A DNA stretch of 41,133 nt. Source: Oscillospiraceae bacterium (GTDB lineage: Bacteria > Bacillota > Clostridia > Oscillospirales > Oscillospiraceae). Positions within the stretch are counted from its first letter, which is position 1. Each line of letters opens with the position of its first letter. The position numbers and the translations under genes were made by a program. This document shows, one piece after another, positions 1 through 9,230 of this stretch. Below the pieces are notes generated by a model that saw only the letters and a program-made list of their open reading frames with translations, ran no database searches and was not told the origin of the DNA. The stretch is taken from NCBI GenBank assembly GCA_030625685.1, contig DAOUQJ010000015.1, positions 1 to 41,133 of the forward strand, read 5' to 3'.

Positions 1-34
1 CTTCGTAACCATGATATATGCTATTGTCTCGCAA
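1..34 (-). CDS. 5' end of an unidentified gene, cut by the window edge
   Basis: On the minus strand a TTG codon at 34-32 opens a frame that stays open to the window edge (reads M-R-D-N-S-I-Y-H-G-Y-E). A good Shine-Dalgarno (AAAGGAG, plus positions 45-51) lies 10 bases upstream, and a well-formed promoter lies upstream of that. Only 11 codons are visible, so no function can be assigned. The carB terminator and this gene's own promoter suggest it is transcribed separately from carB. TTG is the best start because no ATG has correct spacing to the ribosome binding site. Confidence 0.5.
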   Translation of the reverse strand, partial: MRDNSIYHGYE

Positions 35-68
35 ACGAAATGCACTCCTTTCAATTTCAATTCAGATT

Positions 69-97
69 ATTGTACCATGTTTTCATTTATATCACAA
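69..97 (-). promoter_or_regulatory. Sigma-A-type promoter for the truncated gene
   Basis: Minus strand: -35 TTGTGA (92-97), 17-base spacer, -10 TACAAT (69-74). It lies between the carB terminator and the ribosome binding site of the truncated gene. Confidence 0.55.
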
Positions 98-103
98 GCA
101 ACT

Positions 104-139
104 AAAAAAGAGAGCTTTCTATATAGAAAGCCCTCTTTT
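104..139 (-). terminator. Rho-independent terminator of carB
   Basis: Hairpin with AAAAGAG (106-112) pairing CTCTTTT (133-139), one mismatch, then GCTTTCT (114-120) pairing AGAAAGC (125-131) around the loop ATAT. On the minus strand it is followed by a T run (complement of 104-109). It begins 12 bases after the carB stop. Confidence 0.85.
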
Positions 140-151
140 CATACATGTCTC

Positions 152-3100
152 TTATAATTTTTCAATATCTGCATGATATTCTTGAATGGATTTGAGCGAT
201 GAAGCTTTCATGCCATTTGCAATATATTCTTGAATTCCTTTGACACTTGCAAGTGCAGAAGTCATTGTCGTAATATATGGCACTTTACATTTGATTGCTA
301 CCTTACGGATATATGAGTCATCTTGATCGCTTTTCTTAGAAGCAGGAGTATTGATAACAAGAGAAACATCACGGTTGGAAATGCTATCTCCAATATGTGG
401 TCTACCTTCTGATATTTTCTTTACTTCTTGAGCATTTACACCATGTTCATTCAAATAAGCACAAGTTCCTTTTGTCGCTTTAATGGCAAATCCCATTTCT
501 GCAAAAGATTTCGCAACAACCAATGCATCTTCTTTGTCTTGATCATTTACACTGATTAAAACGGTGCCTTCAGTTGGCAGAAACATATTGGTGGCTTCTG
601 CAGCTTTGAAGAATGCCAACCCAAAGGAATCAGACATACCCAATACTTCGCCTGTGGATCGCATTTCAGGACCCAACACTGGATCAACTTCTGGGAAAGT
701 GCTAAACGGCAAAACAGCTTCTTTTACACCGTAATGAGGAATTGCTTGATTTTTCAATGTAGACAAATCAAATGGTGTACCCTTTTCATTAGCAATCATA
801 ATTTCTGTCGCAATTTTTGCCATCGGAATATTGCATACTTTCGAAACAAGAGGAACTGTTCTAGACGCTCTTGGGTTCGCTTCTAAAACATACACCTTAT
901 CGTTCTCAATCGCATATTGCATATTCATTAGTCCAACGACATTCATTTCTTTGGCAATACGTTTAGTATAGTCAACAATTGTGTCTTTAATTTCTTGTGA
1001 CAGCGTAATAGGCGGAATCACACAAGCTGAGTCACCGGAGTGAATACCAGCAGATTCAATATGTTCCATAACCGTTGGCACAAACGCATCTACACCATTG
1101 GCAATCGCATCTGCCTCTGCTTCTACAGCGCGACGCAAGAATCTATCCACTAAGATTGGACGTTCAGGTGTGACACCTACCGCTGCTGCCATATATTGAC
1201 GCAACATTCCTTCGTCGTGTACCACTTCCATGCCACGACCACCCAAAACATAGGAAGGACGAACCATAAGTGGATAGCCAAGTTCATTGGCAATTTCTAC
1301 AGCTTCATCAACATTAACTGCCATACCAGATTCAGGCATTGGAATCTCGAGTTTTTCCATAATTTCTTTGAATAGTTCCCTATCTTCTGCAAGATCAATG
1401 GTGTTCTGAGATGTACCTAAAATACGAACACCTGCTTCTTCCAACTCTCTAGCAATATTGAGTGGAGTTTGTCCACCAAAAGAAACAATGACTCCAAGTG
1501 GTTTTTCTTTTTCATAAATACTAAGAACATCTTCTACAGTAAGTGGTTCAAAGTAGAGTTTATCTGATGTATCATAGTCGGTAGACACTGTTTCTGGGTT
1601 ACAGTTGACAATAACAGTCTCGTACCCAAGTTCTTTTAGTGCAAACGAGGCATGTACACAGCAATAGTCAAATTCAATGCCCTGACCAATTCTGTTTGGT
1701 CCTCCACCTAAAATCATAACTTTAGGACGATCACTTGCCGTGGTTGTATCTGGTGCATTGTAGGTAGAGAAGTAATAGGAAGCGTCTTCTACACCACTGA
1801 CTGGTACAGCTTCCCAACCTTCTGTAACACCCAATTTGATTCGTTGCTCACGAATTTGAGTTTCACTCACATCGAGAAGATCTGCAATATATCGGTCAGC
1901 AAAACCATCTTTTTTCGCGGTGACAAGCAATTCATCTGGAAGTTCTTTCCCTTTATAAGAAATCACTTTTTCTTCCAAATCAACAAGTTCTTTCATTTGT
2001 TCTAAGAAATATGGTTTGATATAAGTTAATTCATACAGTGCTTCAATATCAGCACCTTTTCTGATCGCTTCATACATAATAAATTGACGTTCACTGCTTG
2101 CTTCCACCAACATGTCCAACAATTCTTCAAGCGTCTTTTGATTGAAATCTTTTGCGAAACCCAAGCCATAGCGACCAATTTCAAGTGAACGTATGGCTTT
2201 TTGCACTGCTTCTTTATAGTTTTTACCAATGCTCATAACTTCACCAACTGCACGCATTTGCGTACCAAGTTTATCAATTGAGCCTGGGAATTTTTCAAAT
2301 GCCCATCTTGCAAATTTAATTACAACATAATCGCCTGAAGGTGTATACTTCTCTAATGTACCATCTCTCCAATATGGAATTTCATCCAAAGTAAGACCAG
2401 CAGCAAGCAATGCTGAAACAAAAGCAATTGGAAAACCAGTTGCTTTAGATGCAAGTGCAGATGAACGTGATGTTCTAGGATTGATTTCAATGATGACCAC
2501 ACGGTCAGTTTTTGGATCATATGCAAATTGTACGTTAGTACCACCAATAACTTCAATCGCCTCTACTACAGAATATGCATATCTTTGTAGACGCTCTTGT
2601 AATTCTTCACTAATTGTTAACATTGGTGCAGAGCAGAAAGAGTCGCCAGTATGAACTCCAATAGCATCGATATTTTCAATGAAACATACTGTGATCATTT
2701 GGTTCTTACTATCACGAACCACTTCTAATTCAAGCTCTTCCCAACCTAAAACAGATTCTTCAATTAAGATTTGTCCAACCATACTCGCTTCGATTCCGCG
2801 AGCAGCAATGGTGCGCAATTCCTCAATATTATAAACTAGACCGCCTCCGGCACCTCCCATGGTATAAGCAGGACGAACAACGACAGGATATCCAAGTTCT
2901 GCCGCAATTTTTTCTGCTTCTTCCACACTGTAAGCTGCACTACTTCTCGCCATTTCAATGCCAAGACGATTCATTGTTTCTTTAAAGGTGATGCGATCTT
3001 CGCCTCTTTGAATTGCTTCAATTTGTACGCCTAAAACTTGAACATTGTTTTTTTCAAGTATACCTGCTTCACTTAAATCAGAGCATAGATTCAATGCAGT

Positions 3101-3379
3101 TTGACCGCCTAAGTTAGGCAAAACTGCATCTGGTTGTTCTTTTTCAATAATACGAGTAACACTATTTATGTTCAATGGTTCGATGTAAGTAACATCTGCA
3201 ATTCCTGGGTCTGTCATAATGGTTGCAGGGTTAGAATTAACGAGGACGATTTCATAACCGAGTTTTCTCAATGCCTTACAAGCTTGTGTTCCTGAATAGT
3301 CGAATTCACAAGCTTGTCCAATCACGATTGGACCTGAACCAATAATGAGCACTTTATGGACATCTGATCTTTTTGGCAT
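152..3379 (-). CDS. carB: Carbamoyl-phosphate synthase large subunit
   Basis: Makes carbamoyl phosphate from bicarbonate, ammonia (channelled from CarA) and two ATP, feeding pyrimidine and arginine synthesis in the cytoplasm. The 1075 residues match the usual length and show the internal duplication: an N-terminal half opening with GSGPIVIGQACEFDYSG near residue 13 and ATP-grasp VRPAYTMGGAGGG near 170, then a second half opening with ILGGGPNRIGQGIEFDY near 555 and VRPSYVLGGRGMEVV near 713. The oligomerisation region lies between them, and an MGS-like allosteric domain follows about residue 930. The start ATG has AAGGAG 8 bases upstream. No carA lies upstream in the window; a wecB-type gene on the same strand is there instead, 350 bases away. 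carB therefore has its own promoter and terminator and carA must be elsewhere. Confidence 0.97.
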   Translation of the reverse strand: MPKRSDVHKVLIIGSGPIVIGQACEFDYSGTQACKALRKLGYEIVLVNSNPATIMTDPGIADVTYIEPLNINSVTRIIEKEQPDAVLPNLGGQTALNLCSDLSEAGILEKNNVQVLGVQIEAIQRGEDRITFKETMNRLGIEMARSSAAYSVEEAEKIAAELGYPVVVRPAYTMGGAGGGLVYNIEELRTIAARGIEASMVGQILIEESVLGWEELELEVVRDSKNQMITVCFIENIDAIGVHTGDSFCSAPMLTISEELQERLQRYAYSVVEAIEVIGGTNVQFAYDPKTDRVVIIEINPRTSRSSALASKATGFPIAFVSALLAAGLTLDEIPYWRDGTLEKYTPSGDYVVIKFARWAFEKFPGSIDKLGTQMRAVGEVMSIGKNYKEAVQKAIRSLEIGRYGLGFAKDFNQKTLEELLDMLVEASSERQFIMYEAIRKGADIEALYELTYIKPYFLEQMKELVDLEEKVISYKGKELPDELLVTAKKDGFADRYIADLLDVSETQIREQRIKLGVTEGWEAVPVSGVEDASYYFSTYNAPDTTTASDRPKVMILGGGPNRIGQGIEFDYCCVHASFALKELGYETVIVNCNPETVSTDYDTSDKLYFEPLTVEDVLSIYEKEKPLGVIVSFGGQTPLNIARELEEAGVRILGTSQNTIDLAEDRELFKEIMEKLEIPMPESGMAVNVDEAVEIANELGYPLMVRPSYVLGGRGMEVVHDEGMLRQYMAAAVGVTPERPILVDRFLRRAVEAEADAIANGVDAFVPTVMEHIESAGIHSGDSACVIPPITLSQEIKDTIVDYTKRIAKEMNVVGLMNMQYAIENDKVYVLEANPRASRTVPLVSKVCNIPMAKIATEIMIANEKGTPFDLSTLKNQAIPHYGVKEAVLPFSTFPEVDPVLGPEMRSTGEVLGMSDSFGLAFFKAAEATNMFLPTEGTVLISVNDQDKEDALVVAKSFAEMGFAIKATKGTCAYLNEHGVNAQEVKKISEGRPHIGDSISNRDVSLVINTPASKKSDQDDSYIRKVAIKCKVPYITTMTSALASVKGIQEYIANGMKASSLKSIQEYHADIEKL

Positions 3380-3433
3380 ACCAACATCTCCTTCGATATT
3401 TTTTCATTTCGTATATAGTTTTCCATTATTACT

Positions 3434-3462
3434 ATTCTATATTCTTTTCATTCACATGTAAA
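3434..3462 (-). promoter_or_regulatory. Promoter of carB
   Basis: Minus strand: -35 TTTACA (3457-3462), 17-base spacer, -10 TAGAAT (3434-3439), about 55 bases before the carB start. I saw no riboswitch or attenuator-like hairpin between it and the start codon. Confidence 0.55.
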
Positions 3463-3732
3463 TAGTTTATATTCAACAATTTTTCCATCCATTTCTCTAA
3501 AGTTATTAGCACAAACTGTGTTTTTTTATATTTTTATGCTATATTTCATCACTTTTAATTATTAGATTTTTTAGATAAAACATAGAATTTTTTTCTTTTT
3601 TTCTAATCCCTATACAGCCGACTGTCTTTTCGACTGAAAATTAATTGTTTGTCTGATAAATTTTTGCATATTTACTACTAATATGCGTATATTTTTGAAA
3701 ACTTATTCACTTTTCATTGATAAGTCTGTTCT
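3463..3732. other. AT-rich intergenic stretch without a recognisable gene
   Basis: Between carB and the 2-epimerase gene. I find no ORF with a ribosome binding site. A weak hairpin (GCATATT 3666-3672 with AATATGC 3680-3686) lies 47 bases after the epimerase stop on the minus strand, but it lacks a T tract, so calling it a terminator would be speculative. A short direct repeat of CGACTG occurs around 3619-3645. Confidence 0.4.
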
Positions 3733-4830
3733 TTAGTTTACTTCTAAAATATCTGCAATTCGTCTACTTGCAAATCCATCACCATATGGATTGCTTGCTT
3801 TACTCATTGCTTCATAAACACTTTCTACATTTAGTAATTCTGTACAAGCATTATATATCCCTTGCTCCTCTGTTCCCACTAACTTTAATGTTCCAGCTGC
3901 AATCCCTTCAGGTCGCTCTGTATTTTCTCGCATCACCAATACTGGCTTACCAAGCGAAGGCGCTTCTTCTTGAATCCCGCCACTATCTGTCAAAATAATA
4001 TGACTTTGAGATAAGAAATTATGAAAATCTAAGACATCCAACGGCTCTATAATTCGAATACTGTCCTTGTTCCCCAATTCTTCATTGGCAATTTCACGTA
4101 CCACTGGATTCATATGAATGGGATAAATGGCTTTCACATCAGAGTGTTCTTCAATAATTCGACGAATTGCCCGAAACATGTGACGCATAGGTTCCCCAAT
4201 ATTTTCTCGTCTATGCGCAGTAATCAATATCAATTTGCTAGTTCCCACCCACTCTAGTTCTGGATGCTGATATTGAGAACGAACCGTTGTCTTGAGTGCG
4301 TCAATTGCTGTATTTCCCGTTACAAAAATTTGTTTTTCGTCTTTCCCTTCAAGCATAAGATTCTGTTTTGCTTTTTCTGTGGGAGCAAAGTGATATTTTG
4401 TAATAAGACCCACAGCTTGCCTATTAAACTCTTCCGGAAACGGAGAATAAATATCAAACGTTCTCAATCCAGCCTCAACATGACCAACTGGTATTTGTAA
4501 ATAGAAACAAGCCAATGCCGTAACAAATGTTGTTGTTGTGTCTCCATGAACCAACACCACATCTGGACTCTCCTGTTCCAATACTGCTTTCATACGTTCC
4601 AATATGTTTGTTGTTACATCGAATAGTGTCTGACGTTCTTTCATTATAGATAAGTCATAATCAGGTTGGACTTTAAATGTGAGCAAAACTTGATCTAACA
4701 TTTCTCTATGTTGCCCTGTTACACAAACAACAGTATGTAAATTGGGTCTCGTTTTAAGTTCATTCACAAGCGGACACATTTTGATCGCTTCTGGTCTTGT
4801 GCCAAATACAAGCATTATTTTTTTCTTCAT
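3733..4830 (-). CDS. wecB: UDP-N-acetylglucosamine 2-epimerase (non-hydrolysing)
   Basis: Interconverts UDP-GlcNAc and UDP-ManNAc, the ManNAc donor for teichoic acid linkage units or surface polysaccharide. It is a cytoplasmic GT-B fold enzyme. The 365 residues are of family length. Motifs visible: GTRPEAIKM at 10-18 in the first Rossmann domain, GHVEAGLRT near 115, HRRENIG near 205, and the UDP-binding DSGGIQEEAP near 283. The start ATG has TAGGAGA just upstream. It is transcribed alone, divergent from pflB. The gene is named mnaA or yvyH in Bacillus, so the symbol wecB is a family label; I see no adjacent polysaccharide genes that would say which polymer it serves. Confidence 0.93.
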   Translation of the reverse strand: MKKKIMLVFGTRPEAIKMCPLVNELKTRPNLHTVVCVTGQHREMLDQVLLTFKVQPDYDLSIMKERQTLFDVTTNILERMKAVLEQESPDVVLVHGDTTTTFVTALACFYLQIPVGHVEAGLRTFDIYSPFPEEFNRQAVGLITKYHFAPTEKAKQNLMLEGKDEKQIFVTGNTAIDALKTTVRSQYQHPELEWVGTSKLILITAHRRENIGEPMRHMFRAIRRIIEEHSDVKAIYPIHMNPVVREIANEELGNKDSIRIIEPLDVLDFHNFLSQSHIILTDSGGIQEEAPSLGKPVLVMRENTERPEGIAAGTLKLVGTEEQGIYNACTELLNVESVYEAMSKASNPYGDGFASRRIADILEVN

Positions 4831-4869
4831 GATTCTCCTAAATTCCCTATATTAATATACTTTAATAAT

Positions 4870-4897
4870 ATTATATATGGATATAAGTAAATGTCTA
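4870..4897 (-). promoter_or_regulatory. Candidate promoter of the 2-epimerase gene
   Basis: Minus strand: -35 TAGACA (4892-4897), 16-base spacer, -10 TATAAT (4870-4875), about 40 bases before the start. A TTGACA at 4915-4920 lies further upstream but has a poor -10 at the right distance. Confidence 0.45.
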
Positions 4898-5008
4898 TAG
4901 TGTATAATGCTGAATGTCAAATATCAATAAATCCACTCTATCATCTTATTCTAATTTTATATGTTTCTCTATAGATCTTAAATCAAGGCTTAAATATCAA
5001 ATAATTAC

Positions 5009-5037
5009 TTGACAAGTATTACTCCATTTGATATGGT
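5009..5037 (+). promoter_or_regulatory. Promoter of pflBA
   Basis: -35 TTGACA (5009-5014), 17-base spacer, -10 TATGGT (5032-5037). Transcription would begin near 5044, exactly at the 5' edge of the riboswitch described next. Confidence 0.7.
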
Positions 5038-5044
5038 GTAGTTG

Positions 5045-5120
5045 ATCTTGATTCCTGACGGTATTATGTGGATTTAACCACAGTGGAGTCTTGATAATAA
5101 CATGCCGACCGTCTGGGCAA
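5045..5120 (+). promoter_or_regulatory. ZTP riboswitch (pfl motif)
   Basis: The leader shows the hallmark 3' element GCCGACCGTCTGGGCAA (5104-5120), equivalent to the conserved CCGCCUGGGC of the pfl motif. P1 is GATTCC (5050-5055) with GGAGTC (5085-5090, one G-U). P2 is TGTGG (5067-5071) with CCACA (5078-5082). The long-range pairing GACGG (5057-5061) with CCGTC (5109-5113) keeps pairing although both arms differ from the consensus GGCG/CGCC. This class senses the folate-stress signal ZTP/ZMP (established for the pfl motif) and commonly controls purine, folate and pfl genes. The GGGCAA end is shared with a terminator arm, so ligand binding should prevent termination (an ON switch). Confidence 0.88.
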
Positions 5121-5148
5121 CATTCGTTTTCGATTGTTGCCCTTTTTT
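5115..5148 (+). terminator. Riboswitch-controlled terminator upstream of pflB
   Basis: GGGCAACA (5115-5122) pairs with TGTTGCCC (5135-5142), extended inside by TCG/CGA, and is followed by six Ts (5143-5148). The 5' arm overlaps the conserved UGGGCAA of the riboswitch, so aptamer and terminator are mutually exclusive. Confidence 0.88.
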
Positions 5149-5238
5149 GTTTGTATAAACTTTACGCAACAAAAAAGGGTGCTTCGAATCCATCTAATTC
5201 AATCAACTTTTCGTCATGATGATCGGAGGATTTTAATT

Positions 5239-7467
5239 ATGAAAGCACAATGGTTTAATTTTTTAGCAGGTGAATGGCAAAATACTGTAAATGTACAGAG
5301 TTTTATTCAAACAAACTATCGCCCTTATGAAGGAGATGAATCCTTCTTAACTCCAGCAACCGACCGTACAAACCGCCTTATGGATAAACTCAACAAACTC
5401 TTTGTTGAAGAACAAAACAATGGCGGTGTATTAGATATTGACACATATACCGTAACCTCACTTGTCAATTATGCACCAGGTTATTTAGACAAAGATGAAG
5501 AGCTAATTGTCGGTTTGCAAACAGATAGTCCACTTCGTCGTGGTGTGAATCCATTTGGCGGACTTAAAATGACCAAATCTGCCTGTGAAGCTTATGGTTA
5601 TACTTTATCTGATAAAGTCATGGATGAATTTCAATATCGAACAACGCACAATGATGGTGTTTTCCGTGTTTACACAGATGAGATTAAGGAAGCACGTCAT
5701 TGCGGTATCATCACAGGACTTCCAGATGCTTATGGAAGAGGTCGAATCATCGGCGACTACCGAAGAGTTGCCTTATACGGAATCGACTTTCTCATTGAAC
5801 AAAAACGCAAAGACAAAGCAGAAATTGCTAATGATATTATGCTACAAGATAACATTCGTTTATCTGAAGAACTCTATCAACAAATCAACTTCCTTGGAAA
5901 ATTAAAAGAAATGGCTGCCCTATATGGTTTTGATATTTCTCACCCAGCATCCAATGCAAAAGAAGCTGTGCAATGGCTCTATTTTGGCTATCTTGGCGCT
6001 ATCAAAGAACAAAATGGTGCAGCAATGTCACTTGGTCGTGTTTCTCATTTTCTTGATATCTACTTTGAACGCGATATTGACAACGGCGTCCTTACTGAAT
6101 CAGAAGCACAAGAAATCATGGATGACTTTGTCATGAAACTACGTATGGCTCGTCATTTGCGTACTCCTGAATACAACGAGCTATTTGCTGGTGATCCTCT
6201 ATGGATTACAGAATGCCTTGGGGGTACAGGAGAAGATGGTCGTACCTTAGTTACGAAAAACACCTATCGCATGCTCAATACGCTATATAATCTAGGTTCT
6301 TCCGCTGAACCAAACTTAACTATCTTATGGTCTGAAAAACTTCCTGAACCTTTCAAACGATTTGTAGCAAAAGTTTCTTGCGATACCGATGCTCTCCAAT
6401 ATGAAAACGATGATCTTATGAGCCAAGATTATGGAGATGACTATGCCATCGCATGTTGTGTATCAGCAATGCGTATCGGAAAACAAATGCAATTTTTTGG
6501 CGCAAGAGCAAACTTAGCCAAACTACTACTCATGAGCCTAAATGGTGGTAAAGATGAACGTTATGGAACCCAAGTCGGACCTGAACACGCACCATTTGAA
6601 GGTGATGTTTTAGAGTATGATAAAGTGATTGAATTAATGGATTTCTATCGTCCTTGGCTTGCAAAAACTTACGTCAACACCATGAATATCATTCACTATA
6701 TGCATGATAAGTACGCTTATGAAAAAACTCAAATGGCTATGCATGATACCAATGTTCATCGTTTTATGGCATTCGGCATTGCTGGTATGTCTGTATTAGC
6801 CGACTCACTTTCTGCTATCAAACATGCAACAGTGCGTCCAATTCGAAACGAAAACGGTCTTATCGTTGATTTCGAAACTACAGGAGATTTCCCTATGTTC
6901 GGCAATGATGACAATCGCGTAGATGATATTGCCACAGAGCAAGTTAAACTCTTTTCTGATGAACTTAAAAACAACCCAACTTATCGAAACGCAGAACATA
7001 CACTTTCCATACTCACAATCACATCAAATGTTGTGTATGGCAAAAAAACTGGCTCCACTCCAGATGGACGTCTTGCAGGTGAACCTTTTGCTCCAGGTGC
7101 TAACCCAATGCACAATCGCGAAAAAAATGGAGCATTGGCATCACTCAATTCCGTTGCAAAGATTTCCTATGATGACTGCCGTGATGGTATTTCAAATACG
7201 TTCACCGTTGTACCTGAAGCTCTGGGCGCAGACGAAGAGGCCCAATACTGTAATCTTGTTGCATTGCTAGGTGGTTACTTTAAACAAAAAGCGCATCACC
7301 TAAATGTAAATGTATTAAACCGTGAAACTCTACAGGATGCCATGGATAACCCTGAGAAATATCCTAACCTCACAATTCGCGTATCTGGCTATGCTGTAAA
7401 CTTCAATAAATTATCCAAAGAACAACAACAAGAAGTTATTTCTCGCACATTCCACCAAACAATGTGA
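5239..7467 (+). CDS. pflB: Formate C-acetyltransferase (pyruvate formate-lyase)
   Basis: Cytoplasmic glycyl-radical enzyme that converts pyruvate and CoA to acetyl-CoA and formate, central to mixed-acid fermentation and a source of formate for one-carbon metabolism. The frame is open from 5134, but the ATG at 5239 preceded by CGGAGG is the start: upstream codons fall in the terminator, and 742 residues match the family. The adjacent catalytic cysteines are C406-C407 (IACCVSAM), and the radical glycine is G717 in RVSGYAVNF near the C terminus. It is followed 9 bases later by its activase gene. Expression is expected to depend on the upstream ZTP riboswitch. The CC pair and overall length indicate true PFL rather than glycerol dehydratase or another glycyl-radical lyase. 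Confidence 0.97.
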   Translation: MKAQWFNFLAGEWQNTVNVQSFIQTNYRPYEGDESFLTPATDRTNRLMDKLNKLFVEEQNNGGVLDIDTYTVTSLVNYAPGYLDKDEELIVGLQTDSPLRRGVNPFGGLKMTKSACEAYGYTLSDKVMDEFQYRTTHNDGVFRVYTDEIKEARHCGIITGLPDAYGRGRIIGDYRRVALYGIDFLIEQKRKDKAEIANDIMLQDNIRLSEELYQQINFLGKLKEMAALYGFDISHPASNAKEAVQWLYFGYLGAIKEQNGAAMSLGRVSHFLDIYFERDIDNGVLTESEAQEIMDDFVMKLRMARHLRTPEYNELFAGDPLWITECLGGTGEDGRTLVTKNTYRMLNTLYNLGSSAEPNLTILWSEKLPEPFKRFVAKVSCDTDALQYENDDLMSQDYGDDYAIACCVSAMRIGKQMQFFGARANLAKLLLMSLNGGKDERYGTQVGPEHAPFEGDVLEYDKVIELMDFYRPWLAKTYVNTMNIIHYMHDKYAYEKTQMAMHDTNVHRFMAFGIAGMSVLADSLSAIKHATVRPIRNENGLIVDFETTGDFPMFGNDDNRVDDIATEQVKLFSDELKNNPTYRNAEHTLSILTITSNVVYGKKTGSTPDGRLAGEPFAPGANPMHNREKNGALASLNSVAKISYDDCRDGISNTFTVVPEALGADEEAQYCNLVALLGGYFKQKAHHLNVNVLNRETLQDAMDNPEKYPNLTIRVSGYAVNFNKLSKEQQQEVISRTFHQTM

Positions 7468-7476
7468 TGTGATAAT

Positions 7477-8175
7477 ATGACTGGTTTAATTAATAGTTTT
7501 CAAAGCATGGGAGCAGTCGATGGGCCAGGTCTCCGCAGTATAGTATTTATGCAAGGTTGCCCCCTTCGCTGTGCTTACTGCCACAACCCTGAAACATGGG
7601 ATATGCAATCTGGTCAAAAAATGACAACAGATGAACTCGTTTCGAAAATCGAACAATACCGACCCTATATTATTGAAACAGGTGGCGTCACGGTTTCGGG
7701 TGGAGAACCTCTGTTACAAGCTCCTTTCGTAACCGAACTATTTCACAAGCTAAAAGAAAAAGGCTATCACACAACACTTGATACGTCTGGAATTGGTAAT
7801 CTAACAGAAGCTCAAGAACTTCTTGAAACAACCGATCTTGTACTTTGTGATGTAAAATTTACCGATTCTAAACTTTTTACAGATTACTGCAAAGGAAATC
7901 TACAAAAAGTATATCATTTTCTATCCTTAACGGCGAGTAATAATGTGCCTGTCTGGATTCGTCAGGTCATTGTTCCAACAATAAATGACACAAAAGAAGA
8001 CGTTTTAGCTCTTAAAAAATTTGCTTCTAACTATTCAAATGTTGTCAAAATTGAACTACTTCCTTTCCGCAATATTTGTGAATCGAAATACGATAATATG
8101 GGTATCTATTTTTCACTTCAGCATATCCCACCCTGTCCAAAGGAGACCATCGAATCATTATCAAAATATTTATAA
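7477..8175 (+). CDS. pflA: Pyruvate formate-lyase-activating enzyme
   Basis: Radical SAM enzyme that installs the glycyl radical on PFL using a [4Fe-4S] cluster and S-adenosylmethionine. The 232 residues are slightly short of the E. coli enzyme (246) but complete. The cluster motif is C28-x3-C32-x2-C35 (GCPLRCAYCHNP), preceded by the activase-typical VDGPGLRSIVF. The SAM-binding GGVTVSGGEPLL lies near residue 70. It is co-transcribed with pflB with 9 bases between them. No recognisable Shine-Dalgarno precedes its ATG, so translation may rely on ribosomes finishing pflB. Confidence 0.96.
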   Translation: MTGLINSFQSMGAVDGPGLRSIVFMQGCPLRCAYCHNPETWDMQSGQKMTTDELVSKIEQYRPYIIETGGVTVSGGEPLLQAPFVTELFHKLKEKGYHTTLDTSGIGNLTEAQELLETTDLVLCDVKFTDSKLFTDYCKGNLQKVYHFLSLTASNNVPVWIRQVIVPTINDTKEDVLALKKFASNYSNVVKIELLPFRNICESKYDNMGIYFSLQHIPPCPKETIESLSKYL

Positions 8176-8212
8176 AGAAAAGCAACAGGCATTTGCCTGT
8201 TGCTTTTCTTTT
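8176..8212. terminator. Bidirectional terminator between pflA and the SPFH gene
   Basis: A 15-bp perfect stem, AGAAAAGCAACAGGC (8176-8190) with its complement (8195-8209), around the loop ATTT. A T run follows on the plus strand and an A/T-rich flank on the minus strand. It begins immediately after the pflA stop and touches the stop of the convergent SPFH gene. Confidence 0.9.
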
Positions 8213-9179
8213 ATTCATGTTCGGAATAAGCCTCAACGGTATCTTCCACATTAAAAACTTCAGTTTTCGAATTAGTATCTGCGTCCATTTGTGCTGTTTC
8301 TTTTAATGCACCAACTAAACCAGCAAGACCTTGAATTTCAGATGGAATAATAATTTTTGTAGCTTTTCCATCCGCCATATCTTTAAAGGCCTCAAGTGCT
8401 TTCAACTTAATAACTTGTTCTTTCGGGGCAGATGCATTAAGCAAATCAAGAGAATTAGCAATTGCTCGATTGACCGCTCTAATCGCTTCTGCTTCGCCTT
8501 CAGCTTGCAAAATCTTTTCTTGCTTTTCCGCATCAGCATTCAAAATACGAGCTTCCTTCTCACCTTCTGCCACGAGGATCTGACTTTGCTTTTGTCCTTC
8601 AGCTTGCAAAATAGCCTCACGACGTTCACGTTCCGCACGCATTTGTTTTTCCATCGCATTTTGAATATCTCGTGGCGGTAAAATATTCTTAAGTTCAACA
8701 CGGTTTACTTTAATACCCCATGGATCAGTTGCTTCATCAAGAATGCTACGCATTTTAGCATTAATGATATCGCGAGACGTGAGCGACTGGTCAAGTTCCA
8801 AATCACCAATAATATTACGCAATGTAGTTGCAGTTAAGTTTTCAATTGCATTGATCGGATTGTGCACACCATATGCATACAATTTTGGATCTGTGATTTG
8901 AAAATATAAAACTGTATCAATTTGCATAGTTACGTTATCTTTTGTAATTACTGGCTGAGGTGGAAAGTCCGCAACTTGTTCCTTCAATGACACTACTTTC
9001 AATACACGTTCAATGAAAGGTATCTTAACATGAATCCCCACACCCCACACTGTGTGAAATGCTCCTAAACGTTCAATTACGTATGCTTTTGATTGCTGAA
9101 CAATCACAACGTTTTTGGCCAAAACTAAAAGCACAAAAACAAGTAAAACTACCCAAATAATAAATCCTGGTCCTGGCAT
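8211..9179 (-). CDS. SPFH/stomatin-family membrane protein (QmcA-like)
   Basis: A flotillin/stomatin-like protein that probably scaffolds membrane microdomains; its specific partner is unknown. The 322 residues have a single N-terminal membrane segment (about 7-24), then an SPFH/band-7 domain (about 25-180, with VIERLGAFHTVWGVGIHVKIPFIERV), and a long charged coiled coil (about 175-240, rich in AEGE/AEKQ repeats). AAAGGA lies upstream of the ATG. It follows an NfeD gene by 51 bases on the same strand, the usual NfeD-SPFH pairing, which supports joint function in the membrane. The gene ends inside the bidirectional terminator shared with pflA. Confidence 0.93.
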   Translation of the reverse strand: MPGPGFIIWVVLLVFVLLVLAKNVVIVQQSKAYVIERLGAFHTVWGVGIHVKIPFIERVLKVVSLKEQVADFPPQPVITKDNVTMQIDTVLYFQITDPKLYAYGVHNPINAIENLTATTLRNIIGDLELDQSLTSRDIINAKMRSILDEATDPWGIKVNRVELKNILPPRDIQNAMEKQMRAERERREAILQAEGQKQSQILVAEGEKEARILNADAEKQEKILQAEGEAEAIRAVNRAIANSLDLLNASAPKEQVIKLKALEAFKDMADGKATKIIIPSEIQGLAGLVGALKETAQMDADTNSKTEVFNVEDTVEAYSEHE

Positions 9180-9230
9180 ACTATTCCTATCCTTTCTTCT
9201 TTTAAAATTTTTTTGTTTGAATGATTACAC

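Noticed and set aside
3600-3660. Direct repeat CGACTG as a possible CRISPR or attachment site
   Set aside because: Only two short copies, no spacer regularity and no neighbouring cas or integrase gene.
5134-5238. N-terminal 35-codon extension of pflB
   Set aside because: It overlaps the riboswitch terminator and lacks a ribosome binding site; the ATG at 5239 has CGGAGG and gives the family N terminus.
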